Shown: positions 1-13,200 of the stretch, piece by piece
Layout of the letters: each line of letters opens with the position of its first letter
Numbering within the stretch: the stretch's first letter is position 1
NCBI RefSeq assembly: GCF_018320785.1
Contig: NC_054877.1
Coordinates: 37,160,151 to 37,224,150, forward strand
Reading direction: 5' to 3'
DNA from: Cheilinus undulatus
Taxonomy: Eukaryota; Chordata; Actinopteri; Labriformes; Labridae
DNA length: 64,000 nt
Position numbers and translations under genes: made by a program
The notes under the pieces: generated by a model
The model's input: the letters and a program-made list of their open reading frames with translations, nothing else
The model's database searches: none
What the model was told of the DNA's origin: nothing

Positions 1-539
1 AGCATCTCTATGACCCTAAAGGGGTTTTTCTGCTGGTTATTGAGTTTTTTACTCCTAAATATTAAAATAACAGTAATACTCACTGCCTCACAGGCTCTCC
101 CTATCTCTCTCTATATCGGGCTCTATCTGGGAAACATGATGTGATTATAGAAGAGCCTGCAACTGGCTGACAGACCCTCACAAAGAGTACACAATATTGC
201 AGTTAACTTTCGCATTAGCATTCAAGCTAACAGTAATAAACAATCCTAATTCTATTAAATGGATTAAAAGATGTTCCATGTCACGTTTGCTGGTGTGGAT
301 CTCATAATTAAAGTCAGCAAAAGTCACGTGAGCTCCAAGCTCGCTGTAAATGCTTCTGCAAAGGATTCAAATGCATCAATAGCATCAATGGGAAAGCACA
401 ATGGCTAGCTTCAAGAGGAAAAACAAGAAAGAAGCAATGATTTATGGTTCAAAAGTTATTTAACTTTTGATAAACAGTTGTATTTGTATGGATGTATTTC
501 CGATACTGGTATCGGAACAACCCTATCCTGAACTCTGGG

Positions 540-652
540 TAATGACAGAAAGAATGAGATCTCAGGTTCAAGGGTGTCTAGGCTCAGCCTTAGAGATAGG
601 GTGAGGAGCGCAGACATCTGGAAGGACCTCAAAGTAGAGCCGCTGGGAGTAT
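540..652 (+). mobile_element. LINE reverse-transcriptase C-terminal relic
   Basis: Reading two plus-strand frames joined by one frameshift gives TERMRSQVQ followed by LSLRDRVRSADIW and VEPL. These resemble the end of the ORF2 protein of common fish non-LTR retrotransposons, which carries a TERMRSRIQ...RDRVRSSDI...GVEPLL block. The fragment is frameshifted and has no UTR or tail, so it is a dead 5'- and 3'-truncated piece. The family name is not certain. Confidence 0.6.
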
Positions 653-1164
653 CTTTTAGCAGAGGCTTCTCTGCCAAATAAAACTGTATATCCATTTTGC
701 AAAAAAATAGTAAAATGTATGACAAGAGTGTTCCTGACTGAAATGGGGTTAACTGTACCAAACCATACAAAATGTTCTTGAACCAGACGGCTTGGCGGAA
801 ATGTACCTTTATCAATCTCATAATAGCCGTGTTTGGTTTGCTGCTTGGCGTGTTGGCTGAAAACAGCATCTGCTGTGGATAAAACAACTCCATGAGAGCT
901 GTGATAGAAAACAAAAATATTAAAGCTGCAAGCTGTACAGCCAAAACAACATGCGGAAATGTTGATAACCTTCTGTGTTTTGCCACTGTGTGCATGAAAA
1001 ATATGACTGTAACTGCCTTAATATTTCATTTTTCTACAATTTTTTTTCTTTACTAGGTCAGACATGTCATCAACTTTTCTTTTGTACAAACAATGCTTTT
1101 GCACATTTATTCTATCTGAAAATGCAACACAAACATCATTTAACTGTTTGCACATTTTGTTTGA

Positions 1165-1480
1165 TGCCAGCAGGAAATCTGGCAGTTTGCTTCGAAGTGA
1201 AGTGTGGCTGGAATGAGGGTCAACGCTTCCAAGTCTCTGTGGGTAAACAGTGGATTGCTCCCTCCAGGTAAGGGTTGAATCTCTACCCCTAGTGAAGGAG
1301 TTCAAGTATCTTGGGATCTTCTTCATGAGTGAAGGTATGGACTGTGAGATTGACAGGCAGAGGGATGCAGAATCAGCAGACACTGTACAAGACCATTGTG
1401 GTGAAGAGGAAACTGAGTTGATCTTTGTTCTGACCCTAACCGATGGTATCTGATCCTGGGAGAGATCCTGGGTCAGATCT
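1165..1480 (+). mobile_element. LINE reverse-transcriptase relic (ORF2 part)
   Basis: The plus-strand frame at 1250-1453 contains the run DCSLQVRVESLPLVKEFKYL and then MSEGMDCEIDRQR, a typical RT thumb/connection block of fish LINE ORF2 proteins. The match is lost after DRQR because of indels; further down, VKRKL-type residues appear in another frame. It lies downstream of the 540-652 piece although it encodes an earlier part of the protein. The two are therefore separate or rearranged insertions. Confidence 0.65.
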
Positions 1481-2400
1481 AGAACCACCGTGGCACGACC
1501 CCAGTTAAGTGGAAGAGGGTGTCTATGGTGCTTTTTATATCCTGTTTACACAAATTCATTAGTCTATTTGAGATGTTAATAAATGTAGAGTCTCTGATCT
1601 GCTCTCTGCATCAGCTATATATTTATTTATATACACACATGCAGTCTAATGTGCATATACACAAACATACAGTACACAGTTCTGCCTGAGCTGTTGGGTC
1701 TCATTCTGTGTTTACGCTACACAGTAAACAGAGCATCTATTAAACTCTAATGAGGGAGAAGAGGAACAGTAAAGAGGCTCAGAGTGGATTAAGTATTGTT
1801 TCCATATGAGAGTGAAAGTTTTGGTTCAAGAAAGTGAACTTCACCTTTAAAAGCCTCTCAGAGCTTATGCCCCACATGTGTGAAAGTCAAACCCTACTTC
1901 CATTTCTGCAAATTCTTTCTCCCATAGAAAACACAACCTAAACACGCACATCTCTCTTTAATTGCATGTGCTTGTCAGTGTATTTGCATGGGCTCATGAA
2001 ATCAGAAAACCACAAAAGTTTGTGGATTCCATGCTCTCATCGGGCATGTCAAACTGTCGCTGCTGTCTCCCTCTGTGGTCTCGAGCATCAACAGAGCGAG
2101 GAGAGGAGCTGCCAGCAGACGGAAAGAGACTCACACAGACGGGCAGCGCCAAAGCCTGAGCACAGAAAGCGATTTATTAAGACTTATATGCATGAAGGGA
2201 ATCAGAAAGCAGTGCCTGCTGACAGCACACCAACATGTTGTCTCTTCTGTTGTGGTCGGGAGCTTTTACTGTTTTCTAATTAGTTGCACACCCGTCCATT
2301 GGCTGCTGAGAGAGGACATGTGTTTGTCCGAAACAAAGCTGATGTGGCTGCTCAAGAATTTAACTCCTCATGGGACTTAAAGAACGCCGAATAGGTATAT

Positions 2401-3075
2401 ACACTCACTGGTCACTTTATTAGGTACACCTGGTCAACTGTTCTTTAACGCAAATATCTAATCATCAATTAGCTCTGTGCTTAGAGGACCCATGACCTGT
2501 GACTGACTGCGACTGACTAATTTTTGATGATGTGTACAGCTCACAGGCCGAACCAATGCAAAGGAAGGATGGCAGTAAAAAGGTCCACATGTACGGAAGG
2601 GGGGCAAAAAAAAGCCTTGCTGATAGCAGAGGACAGAGAAGAATGAGAAAGCTGGTTCAAGCAAATGTGACTTAAGTAGCCTCTCATTACAACCATCTAT
2701 GAACATACAACATGTTGAACCTTGAAGCAGATGAGCTACAGCAGCAGAGGACCACACTTTCTGCCACTAAGAACAGGACGCTAAGGCTACAATTTACCAC
2801 AGGCTCACCAAAATTAGAAAATAGAAAACTGGTGAAACATTGCCTGGTCTGATGAGTCTTGATTTCTGCTGCGACATTTGAATAGTCCAGACCAGCAACA
2901 AAAATGGCACATTCAAAATCACACAAATCTCCTTTTTTTCCCATCCCAATGCTCTGTTTAAATTCAGACCACCATGACCATGTCTACATGCCTAAATGCA
3001 GTAGTTATTCACTCATTAAACTGCTGCATGAAAAGCAGTTGAGCAGGTATACTTAATAAAGTGACCAGCAATTGT
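2401..3075 (-). mobile_element. Degenerate Tc1-like element with terminal inverted repeats
   Basis: The left end carries CTGGTCACTTTATTAGGTAC and the right end, read on the minus strand, CTGGTCACTTTATTAAGTAT; both go on to ACCTG and TCAACTG. The element is about 675 bp, bounded by TA-containing sequence. A minus-strand reading near 2944 starts MGKKGDLCDF, like the start of a widespread fish Tc1-like transposase. The plus strand carries jumbled later blocks (QRRMRKLVQAN, KNRTLRLQF). The interior is therefore rearranged and non-coding. Confidence 0.7.
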
Positions 3076-4699
3076 TAATTTACACATATCATTCATAAAA
3101 TCTTGAAATACATCAAATTTGTCAGATATCTTACCTTTTTTATCTGTGTCAATCACAGGAGTGTCATAAAGTGCATGTAAATGCTGAGACCTCTGGGTTC
3201 ACAGTTACAGAAACTACAAGCTCACGTGACTTTGCACACACTCACTGAAAAGAGAAGTCGTTTTTGTGGTAAACCAAAAGGAGGTGAGTGTTTCTAATCG
3301 AGTTGCATGTCTATTGTCTTTCAAAAACATGACAATTTACTATAGTTTCAAAGGAGACAGAACGCAGCATTCAGATTTTAAGCACCAAAAATAAAGACAA
3401 GTTTTCAAAACAAATAACTAAAACACATTTATTCTCATCCCTTAGTTTATTACTCTTCTTATGTATTTTATTTCACCCTGTGCTTCTTTTATATCTTGTA
3501 CTGGTGCATTCTTTATGCCATTCATAAATTTGAAGCTCTGCTCTGCCGTCTTGTTGAAAGGCGCTCTACAAACACACCAGCCTCTCTTTAACGAGCTCTA
3601 ATCAATCAGTGTAAGTGGAAACACCTGTGTGAGTGTGCCGGCTCATTAAACGAAGGTCAGTTAAGGTAATGCAGCATGGAGCTATGTTACTACCTCAATG
3701 GTTAAATAAAGACAGTAATAATATAATATTAGTAATAATATGAACAAACTGAATTCACATGAAAGTACAAAATAAGGACCGGTGTTGTGTAACTCTAACT
3801 CTAATAAAACAGATAAACTGATTCAACAATGGGAGCATTGTTATTTTAAGAAGCAGCTGTTAACCTTTAACTAAATTATACTAGAATCTTTGGGAACAAA
3901 TTTAATTATTGTGATACAATAAAGAGGAAAATGATGAAAAAGACAAAAGGATTAGGTACAGTAAGATTCACTGGACTGATACAATACTATCAGTACAATA
4001 GGACACAGTTTGATAAGAAAGGTAAGATATGATATGATATGATATGATATGATATGATATGATATGATGCATTAGAACAGCGGTGGACCACAAGTAACCC
4101 TCGAACCTCACTCACAACAGCCCCCAAGTCCATTTCAAATACCAATGAATTACAAACTGTTAGGAAACTGAAAAAAAAAACTGCCACGAAAGCATAAAAG
4201 CAGAAACATTTCTTTTATAATCTTTCACTACTGGTATGATTTGTTATTTTATTAATGTTTTTCTATTAAACTTCTTTTTGATTTATTTGATTTTCTAACA
4301 TTTTTCTTCAAATGTTTTCATTTTATTTTCATTTATATACATTTTCTTTAACTATTTGAAATATAAATATTTTTGATTATCAAAACATATGAAATTCATT
4401 TTATTTTCTATCTTTTATTTTAATCTAAGTTGAATTTTTCTTTATCAATTTGTTTTTTTATGTATTTTTTATTTCTTTGAATATTTTTTGTTTAGTAAAT
4501 TTAATTGGCTGCAAGTGTTTCTGTAAATTTTTTTTACATGCACCACTATATGTTCTTGTAAAAAATAAAGTAAAATAACAAGTAACTCTCATGTTAGCTG
4601 CACTGAAAAAGCAGTTGGAAATTGATTTAGATACTTAATAATTCATTTATTTCATTTAAATTAAATAATAATAAATTTTTTATAATTTTCTGGATAACA
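3076..4699. other. Intergenic AT-rich stretch, no gene seen
   Basis: Strongly AT-rich. Apart from the GATAT microsatellite at about 4.03 kb I see no coding exon, RNA gene or clear transposon boundary. Confidence 0.5.
4025..4068. repeat. (GATAT)n microsatellite
   Basis: About nine uninterrupted copies of the 5-mer GATAT/ATGAT. Degenerate relatives of the same motif appear at 35.9-36.4 kb. Confidence 0.95.
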
Positions 4700-5650
4700 C
4701 AAATAGCTTATCAGCCAATCACATTGCAGCAACTCAGGGAATTTAGGCATGTAGACGTGGTCAAGATGACTTGCTTTAATTCAAATTGAGCATCAGAATG
4801 GGGAAGAAAGGGGATTTAAGTGACTTTAAACATGGCATGGTTGTTGATGCCAGACGGGCTGGTCTGAGTATTTCAGAAACTGCTGATCTACTGGGATTTT
4901 CACCCATGACCATCTCTAGGGTTTAGCAGCAGTTGTGCGGACCAAAAATGCTTTGTTAATATGAGGATAATATAGAGCAGAATGGGCAGACTGGTTTGAG
5001 ATGATAGAAAGGCAACAGTAACTCAGATAAGCAGATGGACTACAGCAGCAGAAAACCACATGGGTGCCACTCCTGTCAGATAAGAACAGGAAACTGAGGC
5101 TAGAGGTTGCATGGGCTCATCAAAACTGCACAATAGAAGATCGCCTGGTCTGATGAGTCTCAATCTCACTGTGACATCCAGATGGTAGGGTCAGAATTTG
5201 GCATAAACAAAGAGAAAGCATGGACCATCCTGCCTTGTATCAACAGTTGTGGCTTGGTGTAATGATGTAAGGGATATTTTCTTGGCATACTTTGGGCTCC
5301 TTAGTTTAAATGCCACAGCCTACCTGAGTATTATTTCTGACCATGTCCATCCCTTTAAGACTACAGTATACTCATCTTCTGATGACTACTTCTAGCAGGA
5401 TAATTCACCCTGTCACAAAGCTCAAACTGGTTTCTGAACATGACAGTGAGTTCACTGCACTCCAGTGGCCTCCACAGTCAGCATCTATGCTGTGCAGCTG
5501 TGCTCGTGCGTATGCACCTCTTCCATTCCTGTCAGGGATAAGGAAGTACAGCATGCATGATCACACTAGTCAAACTAACTGGACTTTGGTGGGTAAACGT
5601 GCTTGGACACAGTACTCATTGCCTTGTGTGAGTGCACAATAAACTGAAAT
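4700..5650 (+). pseudogene. Tc1-like transposase pseudogene
   Basis: The plus strand near 4800 reads MGKKGDLSDFKHGMVV and then ADLLGF, a helix-turn-helix start typical of fish Tc1-like transposases, and soon reaches an in-frame stop. Further on, at about 5345-5480, shifted frames give HPF.TTVYSSSDDYFQQDN, SPCHKAQ and LQWPPQS. These correspond to the DDE catalytic-core region, where an aspartate in DN-A/S-PCHKA is one of the catalytic residues. Many stops and frameshifts separate the blocks, so it is long dead. Terminal repeats are not clear; it belongs to the same broad group as the element at 2.4-3.1 kb. Confidence 0.8.
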
Positions 5651-7255
5651 GTGTTGATGTTGCAAAAATAATGTGTTTTTTCCAGTTATTCATTTATGGT
5701 TAAGTTATAAACTGCTGATCTGCTGAATTTTTAATCTGCTGAAAGTGTGAAAAGATACGATACTGCAGAGTTGGATATAATATCCACTAATATACATGTA
5801 AACAGAGAGGTACTTAGGTTGTTTAAATCAGATCTTCAGGGTTATTTGTGTTCAACTTATTAGAGTGGCAGAAATGGACACTAAAATTCATTTGCAGTAA
5901 TTATAAGCCATTCCTCGTGTGTTTTTCTGCAGTTTAATGAGAAATTCTACCAACATAAACAATAAAGGTGATTAAAGTTTAGTAACTGTACTCATTAGAC
6001 TGTATTTTCATTTTGGAGCCTGCAGTTTGCAGGTGAATTAACTCAAACTGACCTTTTTTCTGTCATTTCTTCACCCTAAATGAGTGCAGGTGGGTTTGGC
6101 TGCAGAGAAATACACTGATGATAAAAGCAGCACTAATAGTTCAGACGGTAGCTACACTCAGACGCATGTGTGTGGTCTCACTTCAACCTCAAAGGGTAAA
6201 TTAGTAACTGTGTCTAAGTGCAACCCCACCGTCACCTACGATGTGCGTCTACATGTGTCTGCTCTGCAGTTTTGACACATTAAGGCCTCCTTTTTGTAAA
6301 TGCTCGATGCATTCATGATGCATCTGTAAGAATATCTGGATGTTTCATAAGTGCTGCTAAAAAGGGGGTGGATTTTAGTGTCTTTTTGTTAGTGCATGTG
6401 TCAGTGCCTCCATTTTATAATGAAAATGACAAGAGGGGGAAACGTTTAAACGTTTTTAATGTGGGTTAAAGCTTTAATCAAAGCCATGTGGGTGCAGGGA
6501 GTGGAAATGAGAGTGGTGATAAACTGTAATAAAGTTTACATTTTACAGGAGGGGCGGTTTTGGCTCAAACTTTACAACATCACAGAGTTGTGTTTTGAAG
6601 TCCTACTATTGCACCCCAATCCAGTTATACAGAAGACATCAAAGCTGTGGCGCCACATACAGAAGAGATTATAATTCCTGTTTGTTAAAAACCCATGCAG
6701 TCTTTAAAATAAATTGTAAAAGAAAAAGAAAATAACAATTTGACCCTATATAAAACTCTACTAAGTCTTTAGATTCCTAGGATCCATTTGGAGCCTGCCA
6801 TGAGGTTTGGTATGTGCGCGCACTTGTGAATGACCCTGTGCAGTGTGAGAATAGAAATAACATTAGAAAAGTCCAAATATCTACCACATGCACTGCTTCT
6901 ATGGGAGAGCAGTGACTCTGCAGAGTGGTATGTCCGGGAAAGCTACGGGTTAATTTAAGACTAGGAGCAAAGCCTGTTGCCAATTAGGAGCAGTGAGCGC
7001 CACATGTGGGCTAGACGGAGCTCTCTCCAGAAGGGGCAAAGGGGGCAGAAACAGTGGTGCGCGCGATGGAGACAAGCTGAATGTCTAAGCCATCACAAGA
7101 AAAAGATTGATGAAACAACGCAGAAGAATTTCAACTTCATTTTTTTTATCTTAAAAAGATGATCAACCAAGATCTGCTGGATTAAAGGTTTGGTGCGTAA
7201 AAAGGGCCACAATCACTCGTGGCCTGTTACCAGTTTTACCTTTCAGCGCTGCAAC
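5651..7255. other. Intergenic and 5' flank of the modular secreted-protein gene
   Basis: No coding exon recognised. The last few hundred bases before the ATG at 7256 are less AT-rich and must contain the promoter and 5'UTR of the gene that follows. I cannot place a TATA box or transcription start with confidence. Confidence 0.4.
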
Positions 7256-10200
7256 ATGGCACGTTTTTCTACCATATTTTTACTCTTTGTTGCATCTATC
7301 CTGAGAGGAGCAGGGAGCGTATCTGAGATCTGCCGGGGCACGCGCTGTTTACCCGCTCAGGACTGGAGAGGACAGTGCGTCGGAGCGCACTGCCAGAGGC
7401 GCACGGAGGCAGTGGCGTCCAGACGGCAGTTTCCCCAAACTGCACAGTCAAGGCAAGGACAAGTCTACCCGAATTACCAACAGGACGGTCGTTTCAGTCA
7501 TCACCAAGCCCAGAGCGCGCCTTTATCCCCCTACACCATCGTCCAAACGCAGCAAGGAGGCTTTACGCAACAAGTGGATACAGAGAACCCCAGGAGGACG
7601 AACCCAAGAACGATCACAGCGGAGGTTTTTCATCCAGGCTGCGCCGGAGGGACCTGCCCCACCACTGTGTCCCATCGCCAGAGTAATGATGACGGTGCAA
7701 CGCGGGAGTGCAAAGGGATCGGATGTAAACTTCCCTCCATGATGCGCCACAAGTCCAAGCCGTGCGTCGGAGAAGGCTGCGGTGCGCATGGAGACTACGG
7801 GAGAGAAAACTCCTCTCCGGTTCATGTAACGGACAGAGCCGCGCAATTCCTGGATGAGCTGCCTGACTTTGGGTCGGAACGTGGCGCGTGGATCCAAATG
7901 ACATGTGATATGAAACCAGGTCAGTATCCTCGCAAAAAAAAACAGGAAGCAAGTTAGATTTATCATTGAACTGCAGCATTCTCAGTGAGAAATTCGGGAA
8001 AACTCAACGTGTTCCTTATTTCTTGTCCATCCCTGCTGCAGGGACCAATGAGGTTCCCTCTGAGGACGCTCTCGTGCTGCAGCTTCAGCTGTCAAAGAGT
8101 CAGGAGAAGTTGGTTGAGGCCCTCAGGGGCCAGCAGGACGAGGTCAGAGAGCTTCAGAGGCTCCTCAGTGATCAGCAGGGGGCGCTGGTCAACCAGCAGA
8201 GAGAGATACTGGAGCAGCAGAGGAGGATGTATGAACAGATGGAGCAAGTAAGGCTGCAGTGATTGATGAGGAGGATTATTAATGATGGAGATTTTAATGG
8301 TTTTTAATGAAGCAGTTAATAGTGGATAGATCTGTGTTTGGACTGTGATTAGAGAAGTATTAAACATTCATTCAGAGGAGATAGATGGAAAACACATGAC
8401 TTGGAGTTTTATTACATGAGATAATACTGAGCATGACCTCCAGATGGAGCATCTGTTCCATATATGATCATCAGAGAAAGAAAATTCTCTGCACCTTTAT
8501 TAAAATCAAATAAGGACAATTAAACTAATTGATACGGGAGCATACTTTATTCTTTATTCTGTCTGTTCATGTGAAAATAATCATAACATTTACTTTCATC
8601 CCACTAAAGGAATATTCCTTAATTCTCCAGGTTAAGGCTCAGTACAACATACTTATGGATGGCATCAAACAGACGTCTTTTCAGAACCTGCAGGGGGAGC
8701 TGGACACTCACATGGAGAGCTTGAGCGGGCAGGTTCGAGCCCACCAAGCACAGCAGGCTCTGTCTCTGCACAAGGTGGACATGGATGCCAGTGTGATGGA
8801 GGTGAGCAGGGGCTTTAGAAATCCTACCACCATATACTGAAGACAGTACATTGAAGATGTGATCTCAAACATCTCACTGATTTATAATAGCTGGAACACA
8901 GACGCACAGATTTTGTACTTGTACATTCACACTTAAGTCTTGAAGTATTTCCATTTTCACATTGTTACTTATGCTGCAATCATTCAGATGGGCATAATGT
9001 ACAACAGTCCACTACAGCTGTCTGATAACTAAAGTATTTAAATATTACCATAATGCCAAAATGAACGAATAAAAATGTCAGCTACAGTCTAAAACTGTTT
9101 CAAAAGTGGAACATTTCTGCAAAATATGTTTTTCAGGAAATAACCACCTCCCAGAAATTTAGAATCCTTGCAAAGTGACTTATTTTGTCTCTATTGGGAA
9201 AGACACTGATTTATAGGTGACAACCAGTGTAACACATGTGTAATAACAAATGCATTTTCAATTCTAAGAATCGTCAACATGTAAATATTGTCTGATTACA
9301 TTTTTCTCTTGTCCTCATTCACTCACATGCTCTGAACTATAAAAGAATCCTTACTAATAAATGCCAGAAGTACCGTAATTCTTACCATGGGGAGTCTTGT
9401 AATATGCATTCTGATCTTTAATATGATTATAGCTACTTTTGGAGAAAACACTAAATCTAATTTAACTACATATGGCCTGTTCTACTAAAACTGGCATATT
9501 TTAAACTGACTTGAATGGAGACAAAGATGTTTTCAATATCCTGCACTTTTAGAGGTTAGCCTCACAACACTCTTTTTATACACTCCTCTCCAACAGTACT
9601 GGGACGGTGAGACCAATTCCTTTATTTTTTTTCTGAAACCTTTTGAGTTTGACATTAAAAGATGAACATGAGAGATCAACATTTCAGCTTTTCTTTCCAG
9701 GTATTTACATCTGCATCACAACTTAGAGGATAGCATTATATGTAACTGAACACCAGTTTTTAAGTGAGCAAAAGTATTCGAACAGACTTAAAGTAGATTA
9801 AATTGAAAAAGAATTGATTTAGTTGCAAATCCTTTGCTTTCAATAACTCCCACTGATGGACGGGAGGGATTGATGATGTAAAATATGATGGCAGAAGCAA
9901 AATAAACTCAGAAGTCTACGGAAACATTTTGTCTGCTAACTTTTAGGAAAGATGCAACCAAACTGACTGGGAGATCCTTCAACGTGCAGCAAGATAATGA
10001 CCCAAAGCACACTGGCAAAACAACAAAGGAGTTCATCAGGGGAAAGAAGTGGAAGGTTTTAGACTGGACAAGTAAAACTACAGACTTAAACCCAATAGAG
10101 CATTCATCCTAAAGAGGAGACTGAAGGAAGTAACCCCTCAAAACGAACAACAACTAAAAGAGGCTGCACTGAATGTAACGAAGTGCCGGGTAAAAGGACC

Positions 10201-13200
10201 CAAAAGCAGACGCAAGATAACTAGGAAGAGTCTCAGTCCGTTTAATCAGAAAAGGTTTGGTACACAGGAGGTCAAATAATATCAGGCAGAGGTATAAAAT
10301 CGACAGGCTAACTCGGAAACTGAGAACTAGGAACTGGGTCACACTCTGTCAGGAAATAAGGCTTGAAAGAATTGCACTTGGGGATAACAAGACGATCTCG
10401 CACAGAAGACAGGGAGTGAATGAACTGAATACACGAAGACGAAGACAATCAGCCGGGGATCACCAGGTGCAGCCACTCAGACAGTCAGCACAGGTGAGAC
10501 ACATGAAGGTAATCAGGACGTGCAGAAACAGGTAGGGAGGGGCAGGAAGGAGTGATCTGGAAAAGTGACACAAGGTAAATACCAAAATAAAACAGGAAAT
10601 GACAATACTAGAAACATGAGGAAAAAGTAACTTGTCTAAATAAACCAGGGGATGTGACAGTGAAAGCCTGGAAAAGAATCACAAAAGAATGCAAAAGTTT
10701 GGTGATGTTAGTGGGTCACAGGTTTGATAGAGTTATTGCAAGCAAAGGATTTGCAACTAAATATGAATTCGTTTTCAATTCAGTCTGTTTTAAGTCTATC
10801 TGTTCAAATACTTTAATTCACCTAAAGATTTGATGTTCCGTTACAAACAATGCTATCTCCTCACTTGTGTATCAGATCCAGATTTAAATATCTGGAAGTA
10901 AAAGCTGAAATGTTGATCTCTTGTCTCATATTCATCTTTAAAGTCAAGCCCAAATGTTTTCAATCTACAGCAGAAATTAAAGGAATTGGCCTCACTGTCC
11001 CAGTACTTTAGGAGGGGAGAGTAGTTTACATACATAAACATTACTTTCATGTATTCAGTGATCCATGCACTGACATGTTGGATGTTCATAAGGTGGGTCG
11101 CTCCATGTTGGCCTGTGGAACCTGCAGTCCTGACGAGTACTGTGGCTTCAGCAGCGGTCAGCCTCGCTGTGAGAAGTGTACCATCTGTCCGGCAGGCTTC
11201 TTCTTGGTGGCCCAGTGTTCAATCCACGCTGACAGAATCTGCCAGGCGAGTGCCAACATAAAATAGTGATGTTATTGATGAGGGTTTTATTTGGTATTTT
11301 AGCACATTACTGCTGTGATTGTTTCAAATTTAGTTGGTCTGTAGTTAGATGAGGGGTAAGTGTATAAACTTGGTTTGCAGAGGGTTTTTCATGTAAACCA
11401 CCTTCTGTAAATTAAACCATGCTATGAGAGCCATGTGAGTGAAGAAAGGCCATTGATGAAGCTACAATTGTTCAATTACTTACCCGCGACCCTAACCAGG
11501 ATAAGCTTTTTAGAAAATGGATGAATCAATGGATATTTGATTACTTTGGAGTGAGAACTGGTTATAGGGTTACCATAATGTTATCCTGAAAGACATCAAA
11601 GCTTTTAAGAGCCAGTGGGGTCTAAGGCATTAGATGGCTCTTTGGGTTTACCACTATGACACATTTATTTGTTGTTGCAGGACAGAGATGAATGCCTTGA
11701 AATATCTGATCTGTGTGGAGATCACCAGAGGTGTCAGAATACTCCAGGTAACATAAACCAATGAGAAATTTGTCTTTTACTGAATGACAACTCTCAAAAC
11801 AAGTCAGTCATTCCCATTCTGTGATAAACTCCACATTAATGTTCAACTTTTCTGTCCTCAGGTGGATTCAGGTGTCAGGGCATGACAGATCGAGACGCCA
11901 ACTCAGGAATGTGCGGCCATGGCTACTTCTTCAACTCGGACATGGACGAGTGTCAGGCATGCAACGAGTGTGACGGAGAGCCCATCGCCTCCCCCTGTAC
12001 CTTCACTACAGACACCCTCTGCTCCGGCCCTGCTGCAGACAACAGCGCCCTCTCTCTGTCCTGGGCTGGAGATGTGGGCCTGCTTGGCGTAAGAGGCCAC
12101 GCCTTGCCTCACGCCTTCCCCAGCGTGCAGCTTCATATCCAGGGAAAAGGTGACGCAGGTCTGGTGTCGGCTGAGGACGGGCGGTTGGTGCTCCGGCAGC
12201 ATGGTCTAGCCTGGCTGGATGAGAATCTCTCAGTGAGCCACGGATGTCGTAGCTTCATCCAGGTGTGTCTACGTATGAACAACACAGATGGCTCTGAAGG
12301 CCGTGATCTCAGTGGCGTACGAATCGAGCAGCGCGACGGAAGATCACTCCAGAGTGCTAGCATCAGCGGGGTAGCAGAAGTTGCCCCTGGGAATGTGATC
12401 TCTCTCTTTCTACGAAGTGCCAGCAACCACTGTAACCAAAGCAGTCAAGGTCTGCAGCTGTACGATCCCACAGCAGCTCCACTGAGTCTCTTCTGGCTCT
12501 CCCATGACACAGGAGCTGTGGCAATGACAGCACAGGCGACAGTGTCTTCACATTACCACACAAACTATCGCCCAGCCTTTCGCACCACGTCCACCTCTGA
12601 TCCTTATGTTGTGGGGCTGACTCATGATGGGCGTGGGATCCGTTTTGCAGAAAGTGGTACAGTACGTTTTGTCTTCCAGCAAGCGTTGTACTCAATGGGT
12701 CAGGCATGTGTATCTGAGGGATTCCAACTATTGGCTTATATCAGCCGTAATGGTACGGGTGCAGAGCTGTGCCGTTCCTTCAAATCAGGAGTCCACTATC
12801 GAGACACATCCATATCTCTGTCTGGAGCAGCTAAGGTTGAACCAGGGGATGCCTTGGGCTTTGAGATCCTCTCTCCTGCTCAGTGCAATGTACGTTTCTT
12901 TGGCGATGAGACGGGAATCAGTGTCCTCAGCTTGGTTTGGGTTCCTGCTGCTATTTCATCCTCTCTATCGGCCTCAGTGGCTCACATTGGACTTCCTTCA
13001 GGAGCAGTCCGAAACAAGCCTCTGCTCTTCCGCCAAACCAGTCCACAGGTTTCCCAAATAGGACTTGTAACAAGAGGATCCATTGATCAGAGACGAGATT
13101 TTGTGTTCAAGGAAAGTGGTACAGCCAATATGGCTCTGGATCTCAAACTTATTCACTCCTGTAACTTGGTCAAGGTGACACTTCTGAGGCGAAGTGACAC

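Larger units (their letters stand above)
1..2400. other. Intergenic stretch with LINE relics, no host gene seen
   Basis: AT-rich sequence without a splice-bounded coding exon that I recognise. It holds two short LINE reverse-transcriptase relics (listed separately). Between them, about 650-760, lies a piece resembling sequence at 27.66-27.76 kb (shared words AAAACTGTATA and CCATTTTG). No promoter or RNA gene is evident. Confidence 0.5.

Noticed and set aside
456..995. 179-codon minus-strand frame
   Set aside because: It overlaps a plus-strand LINE relic and repeat family B-like sequence; composition gives no protein-like signal.
7190..7255. An upstream in-frame ATG of the modular protein gene (22 extra codons)
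   Set aside because: The extension is basic and polar and would bury the signal peptide; the ATG at 7256 starts directly before the hydrophobic segment.
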